From: Gymnopus androsaceus JB14
Lineage: Eukaryota; Basidiomycota; Agaricomycetes; Agaricales; Omphalotaceae
DNA length: 31,591 nucleotides
Assembly: GCA_009733575.1 (NCBI GenBank)
Contig: ML769944.1
Coordinates: 1-31,591 of the forward strand
Direction of reading: 5' to 3'
Part shown: positions 23,811 to 31,591 of the stretch, in pieces
How the letters are laid out: each line of letters opens with the position of its first letter
How positions within the stretch are numbered: the first letter of the stretch is position 1
Notes under the pieces: model-generated
What the model saw: only the letters and a program-made list of their open reading frames with translations
What the model was told of the DNA's origin: nothing
Database searches by the model: none
Position numbers and translations under genes: made by a program

Positions 23811-24287
23811 ATCATTTTTATTGTAGCTAATAAACAAACTTGTTTTTTTGATCCCAGTGTCATGCAGGGTGATTCAACGTTTCTCGACGCCGCTTAGAGG
23901 GATGACTCCGTCTCAGGCTCCGTATATAGACTTCACTCGCCTGATCCAGCACCGCAAGTCAAGACCTGGAGAGGATTTTTCTTGCCATCGAAAATTCTTC
24001 CACTTCGACACCGTCTAGGCCTTCATCAATCGAGAAATCCTTGTGGCTACACACTGGTCTTCGCTGCATTTAGCATTTACTTGATGAATTTTAACGCCCC
24101 TTTAGCTTATCTTTGGTACGTCCTCATCATTACTGTTTACCATGGTTGCTAATAATTCGATTCCAGTCTTTATACCAGGACCTGGCCTAAAGGCTTATAA
24201 CTGGTCATGTACTATTCATCTACGGTCCCCTGTTCTCCAGAATCATGGGTCAAGCTCAAAGTTCAATTATATTCATTGTCCGTCCAG
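23811..24287. other. Spacer between esterase flank and MITE
   Basis: No open frame with protein-like content and no repeats shared with the rest of the window were recognised in this stretch of about 480 bp. Confidence 0.4.
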
Positions 24288-24522
24288 TACTCGCTGTGGG
24301 AAAAAGTAACCGGAAATTTTTGATGGCTTGTTATTTTCGATCCTCTCTCAAGCACAGTGTACGCTACAAATGTACAGTTTTTTTTGAGTAGTATATGGGC
24401 GACTTTTAGCTTTAATGATAGCCACAACAAACTTGGGTATACGGTGTATATACATGACACAAAAAAGCATTATTTACTGGATATATAATCTGATTTCCGG
24501 TTACTTTTTCCCACAGCGAGTA
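24288..24522. mobile_element. MITE, 235 bp, with perfect 30-bp terminal inverted repeats
   Basis: Bases 24288-24317 and 24493-24522 are exact reverse complements over 30 bp, beginning TACTCGCTGTGGGAAAAAGT. Both ends show TA at the boundary (cagTActcgc and gcgagTAgag), as expected for the TA target-site duplication of Tc1/mariner-type transposons. The true element is then 24290-24520 (231 bp) with 28-bp inverted repeats starting CTCGCTGTGGG. The interior is AT-rich and non-coding, so the element is non-autonomous. The perfect arms suggest recent insertion. A matching transposase is not in the window. Confidence 0.88.
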
Positions 24523-24907
24523 GAGCCTGACAGCTGCAATGTCATCCAATGCCACTCATTGCATTAACCTACATCTACTCCGACTACATCCAGATTGTGA
24601 CTTCGATGTATTGCTCTATTAACCTTCCCAATAGTCAATACTTGTTGCTAGCATGCCATTGACCTTGGTTGGAAGAGCAGATGCAGTAGGTCCCCGGCTG
24701 GAACCCTTAGAAGTATGGGATCAGTACAAAGACAAGGACAAATGTCATTGGGCAAGGCTTTGAGTAAGTTGAAATGTACTTTACACTAAAAATGGCCAAG
24801 GATTTTGTCACAATCTTTGTTCTGGATCTGGTGCATCTCCAATTTCAAAAGGTTCGGCCTTTCGCTGCTTGCGGCGATAATATCAAATTTTGCTGCGCTT
24901 GATTAAT
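24523..24907. other. Spacer between the MITE and the tRNA-His gene
   Basis: This is 385 bp with no gene recognised. It holds whatever upstream elements the tRNA gene needs; Pol III promoters for tRNAs are internal. Confidence 0.4.
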
Positions 24908-24991
24908 GTCCCTGTCGATTAGTGGTCAAATCATCGTGTTGTGGTAGTATGTACTCTCCGCGAAGCCGGGGGCTCGAATCCCCCCAGGGAC
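24908..24991 (+). tRNA. tRNA-His (anticodon GUG) with a 13-nt intron
   Basis: A full cloverleaf can be drawn. The acceptor stem is GTCCCTG/CAGGGAC (7 perfect pairs); the D-stem is GATT/AATC with loop AGTGGTCA; the anticodon stem is TCGTG/CGCGA; the T-stem is GGGGG/CCCCC with loop CTCGAAT; and A follows as discriminator. The anticodon loop, after removing 24945-24957 (TAGTATGTACTCT), is TTGTGGC, the loop expected for tRNA-His with GTG at 24941-24943. The intron sits one base 3' of the anticodon, the standard nuclear tRNA position. The variable loop is one base short. An oligo-T (TTTTT, 25025-25029) lies downstream. The duplicated esterase segment starts 7 bp after the tRNA end. Confidence 0.75.
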
Positions 24992-24997
24992 ATGAGG

Positions 24998-26033
24998 CTG
25001 CCATCCTTGTTGTTCTCAAAAGGGATTTTTGCGAAGATACCGTTCATCGCTGGCACGAATCTGGACGAAGGTTTGATATTTTCCGCTTCGCTCCGTTATA
25101 TGTTTGATAATTTGCCCACTATGAATAGGAACTGTTTTCACCCAACCTTCCTATAATTATACTACGGAACTCATCGAGAGCATAATTATTGCGAATTACT
25201 CGCCTCCCGCTGTAGAAAGTGTTTCGGAATCTCAACTGGAAAACGCAACGAAAGAGATATTGGAATTGTATCCAGCTATTCCTGCTCTAGGCTCCCCTTT
25301 CAACACCGGTAATGATACGTTTGGTCTTAGTCCTGGATTCAAAGGTATCAGAGTAAACCCTTTTATTCCCCTCATTCGCTAACAAGTTTTCCTTATACTA
25401 CCTTAAGAGCTAGCGCAATTAGTGAGCGATATCCTTTACTTGCCCTTTCTGATGACTGATTTGGTTTTAGTTGGGGATTTGCTCTGGCATTCGCAGCGAA
25501 GATTCTGGATACAGACAGCGAGCAATGCAGGAGTGAAGACTTTTGGTTATCTCTTCACGCAGCCACAGCCTGAGGACCCGCCTTTCCTTGGAGGTGAGTC
25601 CTGGTATTAAGTTCAAAGTAACACTCACTCATTCATTCAAAGTACCTCATATTTCAGAAGTTGACTATGTTTATGGCAACGTAGCAAACGCTACTGAGTC
25701 TGACACCGTCTTAAGCACGGCGATGATTGATTACTGGGTTTCTTTGCCACGAGCTTGGACCCGAACGATGGAAAGGGTGCTGCCCGTAAGCAAATTCCAT
25801 GTTCCAATCACATCGTCTTTATTGAACGTGCCAATTACATAGGTCCTACATGGGAGCAGTACACTCCTCAAAATCAAGTGTGTCATGTCTTCTATCAGGG
25901 TACACATCGCTGAACATATCTGTTCTAGGTACTCATACAACTGAATGGTGACAATACGACTCTCATTCCGGATGAATATCGCAAGGAACAGATCGGCTTC
26001 ATCAACTCAATGCCACTGACCTTCCACCACTGA
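24998..26033 (+). pseudogene. Truncated carboxylesterase copy (C-terminal half), pseudogene
   Basis: This is the second copy of the esterase from exon 7 onward: the LPSLLFSKGIFAKIPFIAGT segment, the 14-nt microexon, the HISEVDYVYGN block and the C-terminal FINSMPLTFHH with TGA at 26031-26033. It lacks exons 1-6, including the signal peptide, the oxyanion hole and the catalytic GESAG, so it cannot be an enzyme. Relative to copy 1 it has lost one A before the donor of the exon preceding the microexon (TTCAAAGGT against TTCAAAAGGT), and one C in GTTTCTTTG against GTTTCCTTTG, each of which shifts the frame. No promoter is evident; the tRNA-His gene ends just before it. Confidence 0.88.
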
Positions 26034-26460
26034 CCTTGGGCGTTCTAGAATACGAAAAGAACTTTTACGATGCATATATACAATCACGGTCTGCATGATT
26101 TGCAAGTGCGGTCCCATATGGGACCCTGCTCGGGTTCAACACCCGGATCGTCTATTTATCTAGAGACTAGAGATTATTTCAATTACATTTGTTCAAGTAT
26201 TCCACTATCGGACTTGACAGCTCCCTATCTGAGTGTTTGAGTAGTAAACAGTGAATGCAAGGACTACATTTCAAGCACAATTTCATTGATTTTGGATCTT
26301 CAGGCCGATTCCAATCCGATTAGGTGCATATTAGTATGAGAACTAGATTGAGGACACAATGTTTTGCTTGTCAAGTTGAATTGGCTGATTCACAAAGAAA
26401 TGGTTATAGGTGAGTTTTGGGCGAGTTTGAGTTTGTCTATCAGTTCATTTTCTTCTATAC
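26034..26460 (+). repeat. Copy 2 of the esterase 3' flank
   Basis: This continues the duplication past the stop codon. It matches 23311-23810 but lacks about 77 bp (23611-23687). Homology fades near 26457-26461 (CATTTTCTTC), where the repetitive tract begins. Confidence 0.8.
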
Positions 26461-27388
26461 AGAAGGAAACCCAGAAGCAAAAAATTCTAAGAAATTAATA
26501 TATTCAGGGCAATTCTGCATGGTTTTTCTTAATTCCTTTTTTTCTATAGGTCATATGATATGCAAGGATTATGATATCATATTTTTTGAGGGCCTTCAAA
26601 AGTCATCATAAATTGATTTTTGTTGCTGTCAAAAACTGCCCAAAACCCAGAAGCAAAAGTTTGAGTTAATTGGACCACTATACAGGTGCATCCCCTTGGA
26701 ATTGTTTGCAGCATGATTTAACATGCTTATAGAGTAGGTTGAATGTGTTGCATGCCCCAAAATACCACATACTTCATGATACAACTCAAAATATTTTAAC
26801 AACCAGAAAAATTGCAGTTTTGGCATAGTGTTCATATATGATCATATATATGAAAGATTTTATATATGCAAGCCATTGTAGTCATGTCCATAAATCCTCC
26901 TAAATGTCATATAAAAATGACTGCATCCTAAAATGTATTCTATATGGCTAAAATCTCAAAATTTTCACTTCTGGGTATTTTTCACTTCCAGGTTTATGTC
27001 TGTACACCAAATGCATGTTTTTCTGTGGATTCTGAACTGCACCAGAGTCTCAAATGGTCCTTTTTTGTGCTGTTATTTCTATCCATGTATGTTTACCTCT
27101 GAAAGCATCAGCAAAACCTGGGTGTACTACACAGATTTGGTGGGCACACTCATAGCACTCATAGGACCCATAGCAAAGTACTGTAATGGCTCCTATATGG
27201 AGGCTAGAGCCTTAATATCATGCAAACAAGTACTACTGGATTTATTCAGGTATAATCACAAGGTGATGGTTAAAAGCTAAGGTAATTCTACAATATAATA
27301 ATTATAATATAGAATATTGGCAGGCATGGGAACACGCCGCTGCCTGTAAAGACTTAGGTCCTGCCAATCAGGGATTGGGGATGTTACA
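26461..27388 (-). mobile_element. Possible LTR (minus orientation), boundary weakly supported
   Basis: Read on the minus strand, TGTAACATCCCC starts at 27388, immediately preceded by a purine run (CTTGGGAGGG, complement of 27389-27398) like the polypurine tract in front of a 3' LTR. An 8-bp inverted repeat, TTGGCAGG...CCTGCCAA, lies just inside (27315-27367). The tract down to about 26461 is AT-rich and non-coding. I cannot see a second LTR or a matching CA terminus in the window, so this is a suggestion only. Confidence 0.3.
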
Positions 27389-27490
27389 CCCTCCCAAGCC
27401 AGATTCAGCCTACAGTTCAATTGAAAAGGAAAGGGGGCCCACTTGAACTGGTTTGATAGTGTGTCAACCCAGCTGGAGCATATTTGTGAG

Positions 27491-30400
27491 AACTTCAACT
27501 TGAGAGTTGAAGTTGGGAACATATTCACAATAGCGTGTCATGAATATATCCTGGGATTTCAAATGCATGGTAGTGTGCCATGTATTCAGAAATGGGAGTG
27601 AAGAACATGGTCATGTGTTGCATGTAACTCACATCCAAGAATAGGGTCCATTTTATGGAACATAGTCAACCACTGAAGGGCAAAGACAGTTATGTCTTTT
27701 CCCATTTCAATGGTAATGCCTTGGGAGGCGTAAAACAAGGTTACATTATCCAACATAGCATTATTGATGTCACCTGTATATAGCGAAGTGAAATTTTTGA
27801 GACAATATTTGTCTCGTCACATCCAGTAATGGATGCATAAAGTCCTGGAGTTGTAAACAGCTTTGCTGTTTGTAAGGTGAAGCAATGCTGCTTCACCTTT
27901 GGAAGTCCCTGCTGCCAGCTATAACTAGGGCATGGTTACTTACTAATAACCATCCCCGTACATTACAGGTGAGAGTATGATCATTGTGATCATACTTTAT
28001 ACCAGTAGGACATTGGTTGGGGTACATCTGGATGTAACATACCCAATCCTCTGGTAAACTGTGTTTTGAGGGATTTTTAATCCCACATACTCAAGATGTA
28101 TAGTGAGCTAGTGTATTTCTACACTGGCCCCCCCCCCCTCTTGAAGAGAAAAAAAGCTTGCTTGTGAACATTGTACATGTTTTGAGCTTGCTCCGTGAGT
28201 TTCAGAAATCCATCATAGTTTATGATGGATTTACCCCCCACAATTTCTGGATGGTGGGTCTTTACCACTGTCCAAACACTTATTGATGGCATACCCATCA
28301 ATATTGAAATCAATTCCCTGGTCAGGGAATTGTGACTCTCCAATTTTTGGAGATCTTGTTCACAGAGTTGCTGGACAGTGACTCAGTCCATCCAGTCCCT
28401 TTTCAAGGGCCTGGCTGTGCCAAAATATGAATTTACAGTGGTGCTGTGTACCACTGTCAATTTGGAAGGCATGGCCTTCCGAGGGTGAACCTCACCTCTT
28501 GAACCAATCCAGGGTTTGGATCAATGCAAGGGGGAGGAGCAGGAAAAGGAACCGGAGGAGGAGGTGAGGACACGGGAGGTGAGGACACGGGAAGTGTCAG
28601 GGGCTCATCTGGCTGTGAAATTTCACCTTCAGATGTGCGGGGATGACAGGAAGGCCTTAGACCTTTCTGATCAATGTCAGCCCATCAGTAGAGATGTCAG
28701 GGAGTCAGTGTCTTTAGCAGGTACCTATGGGTAGATCCGCGGATCTGGATCAGTAATTCCCATGGATCATTCAAGGTTACAGGTCAGCATCTAAAAAATT
28801 GGAATTTCTATGACTCAGAGTAATAATTGTACACATTATTTGTTTAATTTGTAAGATTTAAACAACACACATGAGTATTTGACTGATATTGATACTAAGA
28901 ACAGCTCAGAATGGCTGGATACAAGTCTAAAAATCCACATTTTTAATGAATCATTAAGGGTACCCATGGGTTGACCTGTGAGGATCAGTAAACCCACAGG
29001 TCAGGTTAAAAGTCCAAGGGTCATCAACAGGTCACAGGTCAAGGTCCATACATAAAAAACCTGTGGATCAGAGTCTGGGTGATCCATGGGTTGACTCATT
29101 GACATCTCTACCCATTGGTCTTCATCAGTATCTCTGATGTTCCCACGTGGGTCATCTCCTTGATAAGTTTGTCCTCCCAAGTCAATCCTAGGATGGAACT
29201 GGTCAGGAAATGTGTTTTGGGCTAGCCCAAATGGTGATTTGAGTGTGGTGTTAGCTACACTAAATGTTCAGATCTGAGGTAGAATGTTTAATACTCAGCT
29301 TGACTAAAGTCAAGCCAAAAGCTGTGCATGAGTGTGGCATTAGCTATGCTAGGATGTTCACATGGAACATTATGATGTTCAGCCTGACCAGAGTCAAGCT
29401 GAACCATACCCAGGATGGTGTCCTTGGCCTTATTAAACACTGAGTTGTGAAAACAGCTCAGTTTAGCAATGTAACAAACATTGCCATCAGCCCAATGTGA
29501 GTTGAGCTGAAATTTTTCTGTGAACTCCAAAAGTTCATGGAGAGCCTTTCAGCTTGCAGCCTGTGCTTTTGCACACACTTGAAAGAAATCATCAAATTGG
29601 GATGACCAAATCAGTGATTGAAGCAAGTTGTTCAGTTTGGCAATGCAAATAGCTTTGCCATTAGCCCAACGTAAATTGGGTCAAAGCTTGTTTGTCCCAG
29701 CATGCGCTGGCACTAGAATTCCCAAATTGACGTATTAGCCCAATTCAGGAGTTAGATGCAGTTGGAGCCATACCTACACATTCAGTATGAATGCAGAAGG
29801 GTCCAGCTCAGCTATAGTCAAGCTGGAATTGGTTTTGCACAATGCAGGGAGCATTGTGGGTCACCAAGTTGTTTCCACAACTTGGTGACTGCCTGAATTG
29901 GGTATTTGACCCAATTTGGGAATTTGGTGCAGCAGGAGCTGTAATGAGGATCAGCTTGACTATAATCAAACTGCGGTGAGTTTTTCACAATGTGGGATAC
30001 ATCATGCTGGCTCGAATTGTGTGCAGAACCACATGATCAAGAAGAATTCCCGACTTGGGTTTTCAATCCAATCCAGGAATTTGGCAGGGCTAGAACCACA
30101 CCAGAATGTTCAGCTCAACTCCTGTTGAGCTGGGACGTCATGAAAGGCTTGTTTCATATGCAGAAGCACACAATCAAGAAGAATTCCAAAATTGGGGTTT
30201 TAATCCAATTTGGGAATTACGCGTAACCGGAGTCATGCCAAAATGTTCACCATTGTTCAGCATGAACATATTGATTGTCAGGTTGACTACAGTCAAGCTG
30301 GGGTGTTTTCTGCAATGCAGGACACATGCTGGGGCATGAAAATGATTTGGTGTCTTTCCAAATTGGGTTTTTAATCCAAATTGGGAATAAGGCGCAATGG

Positions 30401-30620
30401 GAGCTCCACCAAAACATTTGGAATGAATGTATTGATGTTCAGCTTGACTAGAGTTAAGCTGGGGTATGATGCAGGATGCATCCTGGGGCACCGAGTCATG
30501 AAAATGACTCGGTTTGACAATGTTATAAACATTGTCATTGTTTCCAGCCTGATTTACAATTCCCTAGTCAGGGAATTGGGTATCTCCAATTTCTTGGACA
30601 CAAGGGGGAGGTGTGGTAGA
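27491..30620. repeat. Hairpin-dense repetitive tract of unknown class
   Basis: This 3.1-kb tract without a supported gene contains many perfect inverted repeats with short loops. Examples (arm/loop): 27491-27514 (10/4), 27682-27699 (7/4), 27799-27815 (7/3), 27855-27871 (7/3), 27874-27899 (11/4), 27974-27996 (10/3), 28206-28232 (12/3), 28281-28303 (9/5), 28311-28332 (9/4), 28337-28353 (7/3), 28435-28457 (8/7), 28464-28480 (7/3), 29861-29888 (12/4), 30490-30513 (10/4), 30516-30536 (9/3), 30557-30578 (9/4). A second family, CAGCTTGACTnnAGTCAAGCTG, recurs in variants near 29296, 29380, 29811, 29951, 30110, 30283 and 30440. No gag, pol or transposase similarity was seen in any frame. Confidence 0.8.
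28525..28735 (+). repeat. G/A-rich segment related to 30603-30740
   Basis: Both segments contain GGGGGAGG followed by purine-rich sequence, GGACAC, then GTGTCAG, a short palindrome (GTGAAATTTCAC here, GGTGAATATTCACC there), CACCTTCAG and TGTGCRGG. Two tandem GTGAGGACACGGGA units lie at 28564-28592. With the related hairpins at 28311 and 30557, this suggests an ancient duplication of a block of about 2 kb inside the tract. Confidence 0.6.
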
Positions 30621-30740
30621 TGAAGGGAGTTGAGGAAGAGGAGTGGGAGCAGGAGACAAGGACACCAGAGGTGTCAGAGAGTCACCTGGAGGTGAATATT
30701 CACCTTCAGGTGTGCAGGAATGATTGCAAGGCTTGGTGCC
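30603..30740 (+). repeat. Second copy of the 28525-28735 G/A-rich segment
   Basis: It shows the same order of motifs as the copy at 28525: GGGGGAGG, purine-rich run, GGACAC, GTGTCAGAGAG, GGTGAATATTCACC, CTTCAGGTGTGCAGG. It is diverged by many substitutions and small gaps. Both copies follow a CAATTCCCT...AGGGAATTG hairpin on their left side. Confidence 0.55.
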
Positions 30741-30859
30741 TGCCCAGCCATAGCTGGGCTAGGGTTTGAAATTGCAGTGCAGTTTGGTTTTAGTCCCATT
30801 TTGGACAAACTGTGAACGGCACCGGTGCTAAAAATTCTAAATTTAAGCAAACCTTGCAC

Positions 30860-31000
30860 TGAACTGTGGTTCTGAGCTGCACTGGTGCAAGTTCAGTGCA
30901 GTTGTACAGTTTGAACCAATTCTGCACCTAATCAGTGCAAACTGGTGCGGAACCAGTTCAAACTGCAGTTTTAGTAGCCTTAAAAATTGAAGACCTGCAT
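30860..31000. repeat. Scattered TGCACTGGTGCA-like motifs
   Basis: Variants of the minisatellite core (TGCACTGGTGCA, AGTTCAGTGCAGTT, CAAACTGGTGCGG) are dispersed here and again at 31307-31335, outside the ordered array. They look like degraded or unordered relatives of the 17-bp unit. Confidence 0.6.
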
Positions 31001-31295
31001 AATAAAATATAATTTACTATGAAAAGGTATTCAACGGGTCATTACAGCAAGTACAGCTTACTAAGATTACTGATACTAGCATTTGGTAGTAATACTTACC
31101 AGTTCATATTTAATTAAGTACTTAATAAGTGACTAGTAGGTATGAGTATATGCTAATAAGTACTTACTATACTCACTATGCTAGTACTTACTGCACTATA
31201 ATACCCACTGCACTAATACTTACCACTATACTAATACTTACTAGTAGGTAATTAATTATTAGTACTGGTAGTTTTAGTACTAATACTAAGTTATA
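31001..31295. repeat. AT-rich tract with repeated TACTTA/AGTACT words
   Basis: The words TACTTAC, AGTACTTA, TACTAATAC and GTAGG recur many times in irregular order, with no constant unit length. It separates the dispersed TGCACTGGTGCA motifs from the regular minisatellite. No coding potential is seen. Confidence 0.7.
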
Positions 31296-31390
31296 CTATG
31301 AAAAATTGCACCAGTGCACCACTGGTCTGCACCAGTTTTCAGTGGTTCTTTGAATTTCGAAGTTTTAGAGAACTGCAAACTGCACTGCAG

Positions 31391-31591
31391 TGCAATCACT
31401 GCACTGGTGCAATCACTGCACTGGTGCAATCACTCTGCAATCCTCCTGCAATCACTGCACTGGTGCAATCACTGCACTGGTGCAATCACTGCACTGGTGC
31501 AATCACTGCACTGGTGCAATCACTGCACTGGTGCAATCACTGCACTGGTGCAATCACTGCACTGGTGCAATCACTGCACTGGTGCAATCAC
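31391..31591 (+). repeat. 17-bp minisatellite, at least ten units, running off the window
   Basis: The unit is TGCACTGGTGCAATCAC. Two perfect units lie at 31400-31433, then an interruption of 22 bp (31434-31455), then eight perfect contiguous units at 31456-31591, the last ending exactly at the window edge. Each unit contains the short inverted repeat TGCAC-TG-GTGCA, so either strand can form a series of small hairpins. Perfect identity between units points to recent expansion. There are no unique spacers, so it is not a CRISPR array. Confidence 0.97.

Noticed and set aside
28516..28734. 72-codon frame with Glu/Arg-rich repeats
   Set aside because: It results from the purine-rich repeat and a duplicated GTGAGGACACGGGA unit inside repetitive DNA.
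26461..31000. Intact retrotransposon or transposase genes
   Set aside because: I looked for reverse transcriptase, integrase and transposase motifs in the translated frames and saw none; all frames are short.
31391..31591. Possible CRISPR array
   Set aside because: Units are directly contiguous with no unique spacers, and the context is eukaryotic.

Overview
The window comes from a filamentous basidiomycete, most likely an Agaricomycete. Nearly every gene is split by introns of about 45-70 nt with GT...AG ends and CTRAY-like branch points. The gene content also fits: multi-exon microsomal cytochrome P450s in tandem, a small divergent protein kinase typical of mushroom genomes, a single-pass membrane protein of the 'DDSDPSI' type, a secreted type-B carboxylesterase, and two conserved single-copy eukaryotic genes (GET3 and SRP68). 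I reconstructed exon chains by hand from reading frame, splice sites and codon phase.

Layout. 1-3057: two tandem P450 genes on the minus strand; only the N-terminus of the first lies inside the window, and their promoters are also duplicated. 4045-5549: GET3 (+). 6136-7494: protein kinase-like gene (-). 7870-8715, 9133-10148 and 10689-11279: three genes of unknown function (+). 11702-12902: single-pass membrane protein (-), with a decayed inverted copy of part of it just downstream. 13882-14548: F-box-like gene (-), divergent from SRP68 (14669-16970, +). 17376-18507: secreted DUF4185-like protein (-), convergent with SRP68. 18508-20921: gene-poor and repeat-bearing. 20922-23310: carboxylesterase (+), whose last exons and 3' flank (22273-23810) are copied at 24998-26460. 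Between the two copies lie a 235-bp MITE with perfect 30-bp terminal inverted repeats and an intron-containing tRNA-His(GUG) gene whose 3' end abuts the duplication junction. From 26460 to the end is repetitive DNA: a possible LTR, a 3-kb tract with an extraordinary density of short perfect hairpins, an AT-rich TACTTA tract, and a 17-bp minisatellite (TGCACTGGTGCAATCAC) that runs off the window edge.

The genes do not form a pathway. GET3 (tail-anchored protein insertion) and SRP68 (signal recognition particle) both serve protein delivery to the ER. The P450 is ER-anchored and the esterase and DUF4185-like protein are secreted, but this is coincidence of neighbourhood and not an operon.

Two observations stand out. 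First, ten reading-frame breaks occur in seven otherwise intact genes. Every one is cured by removing exactly one base from a short homopolymer run, and all later exon phases then agree. Either the assembly carries insertion-type homopolymer errors, or this is real and remarkable. Second, the 27.5-30.6 kb tract contains at least 16 perfect inverted repeats with 7-12-bp arms and 3-7-nt loops; I cannot match it to a known element.
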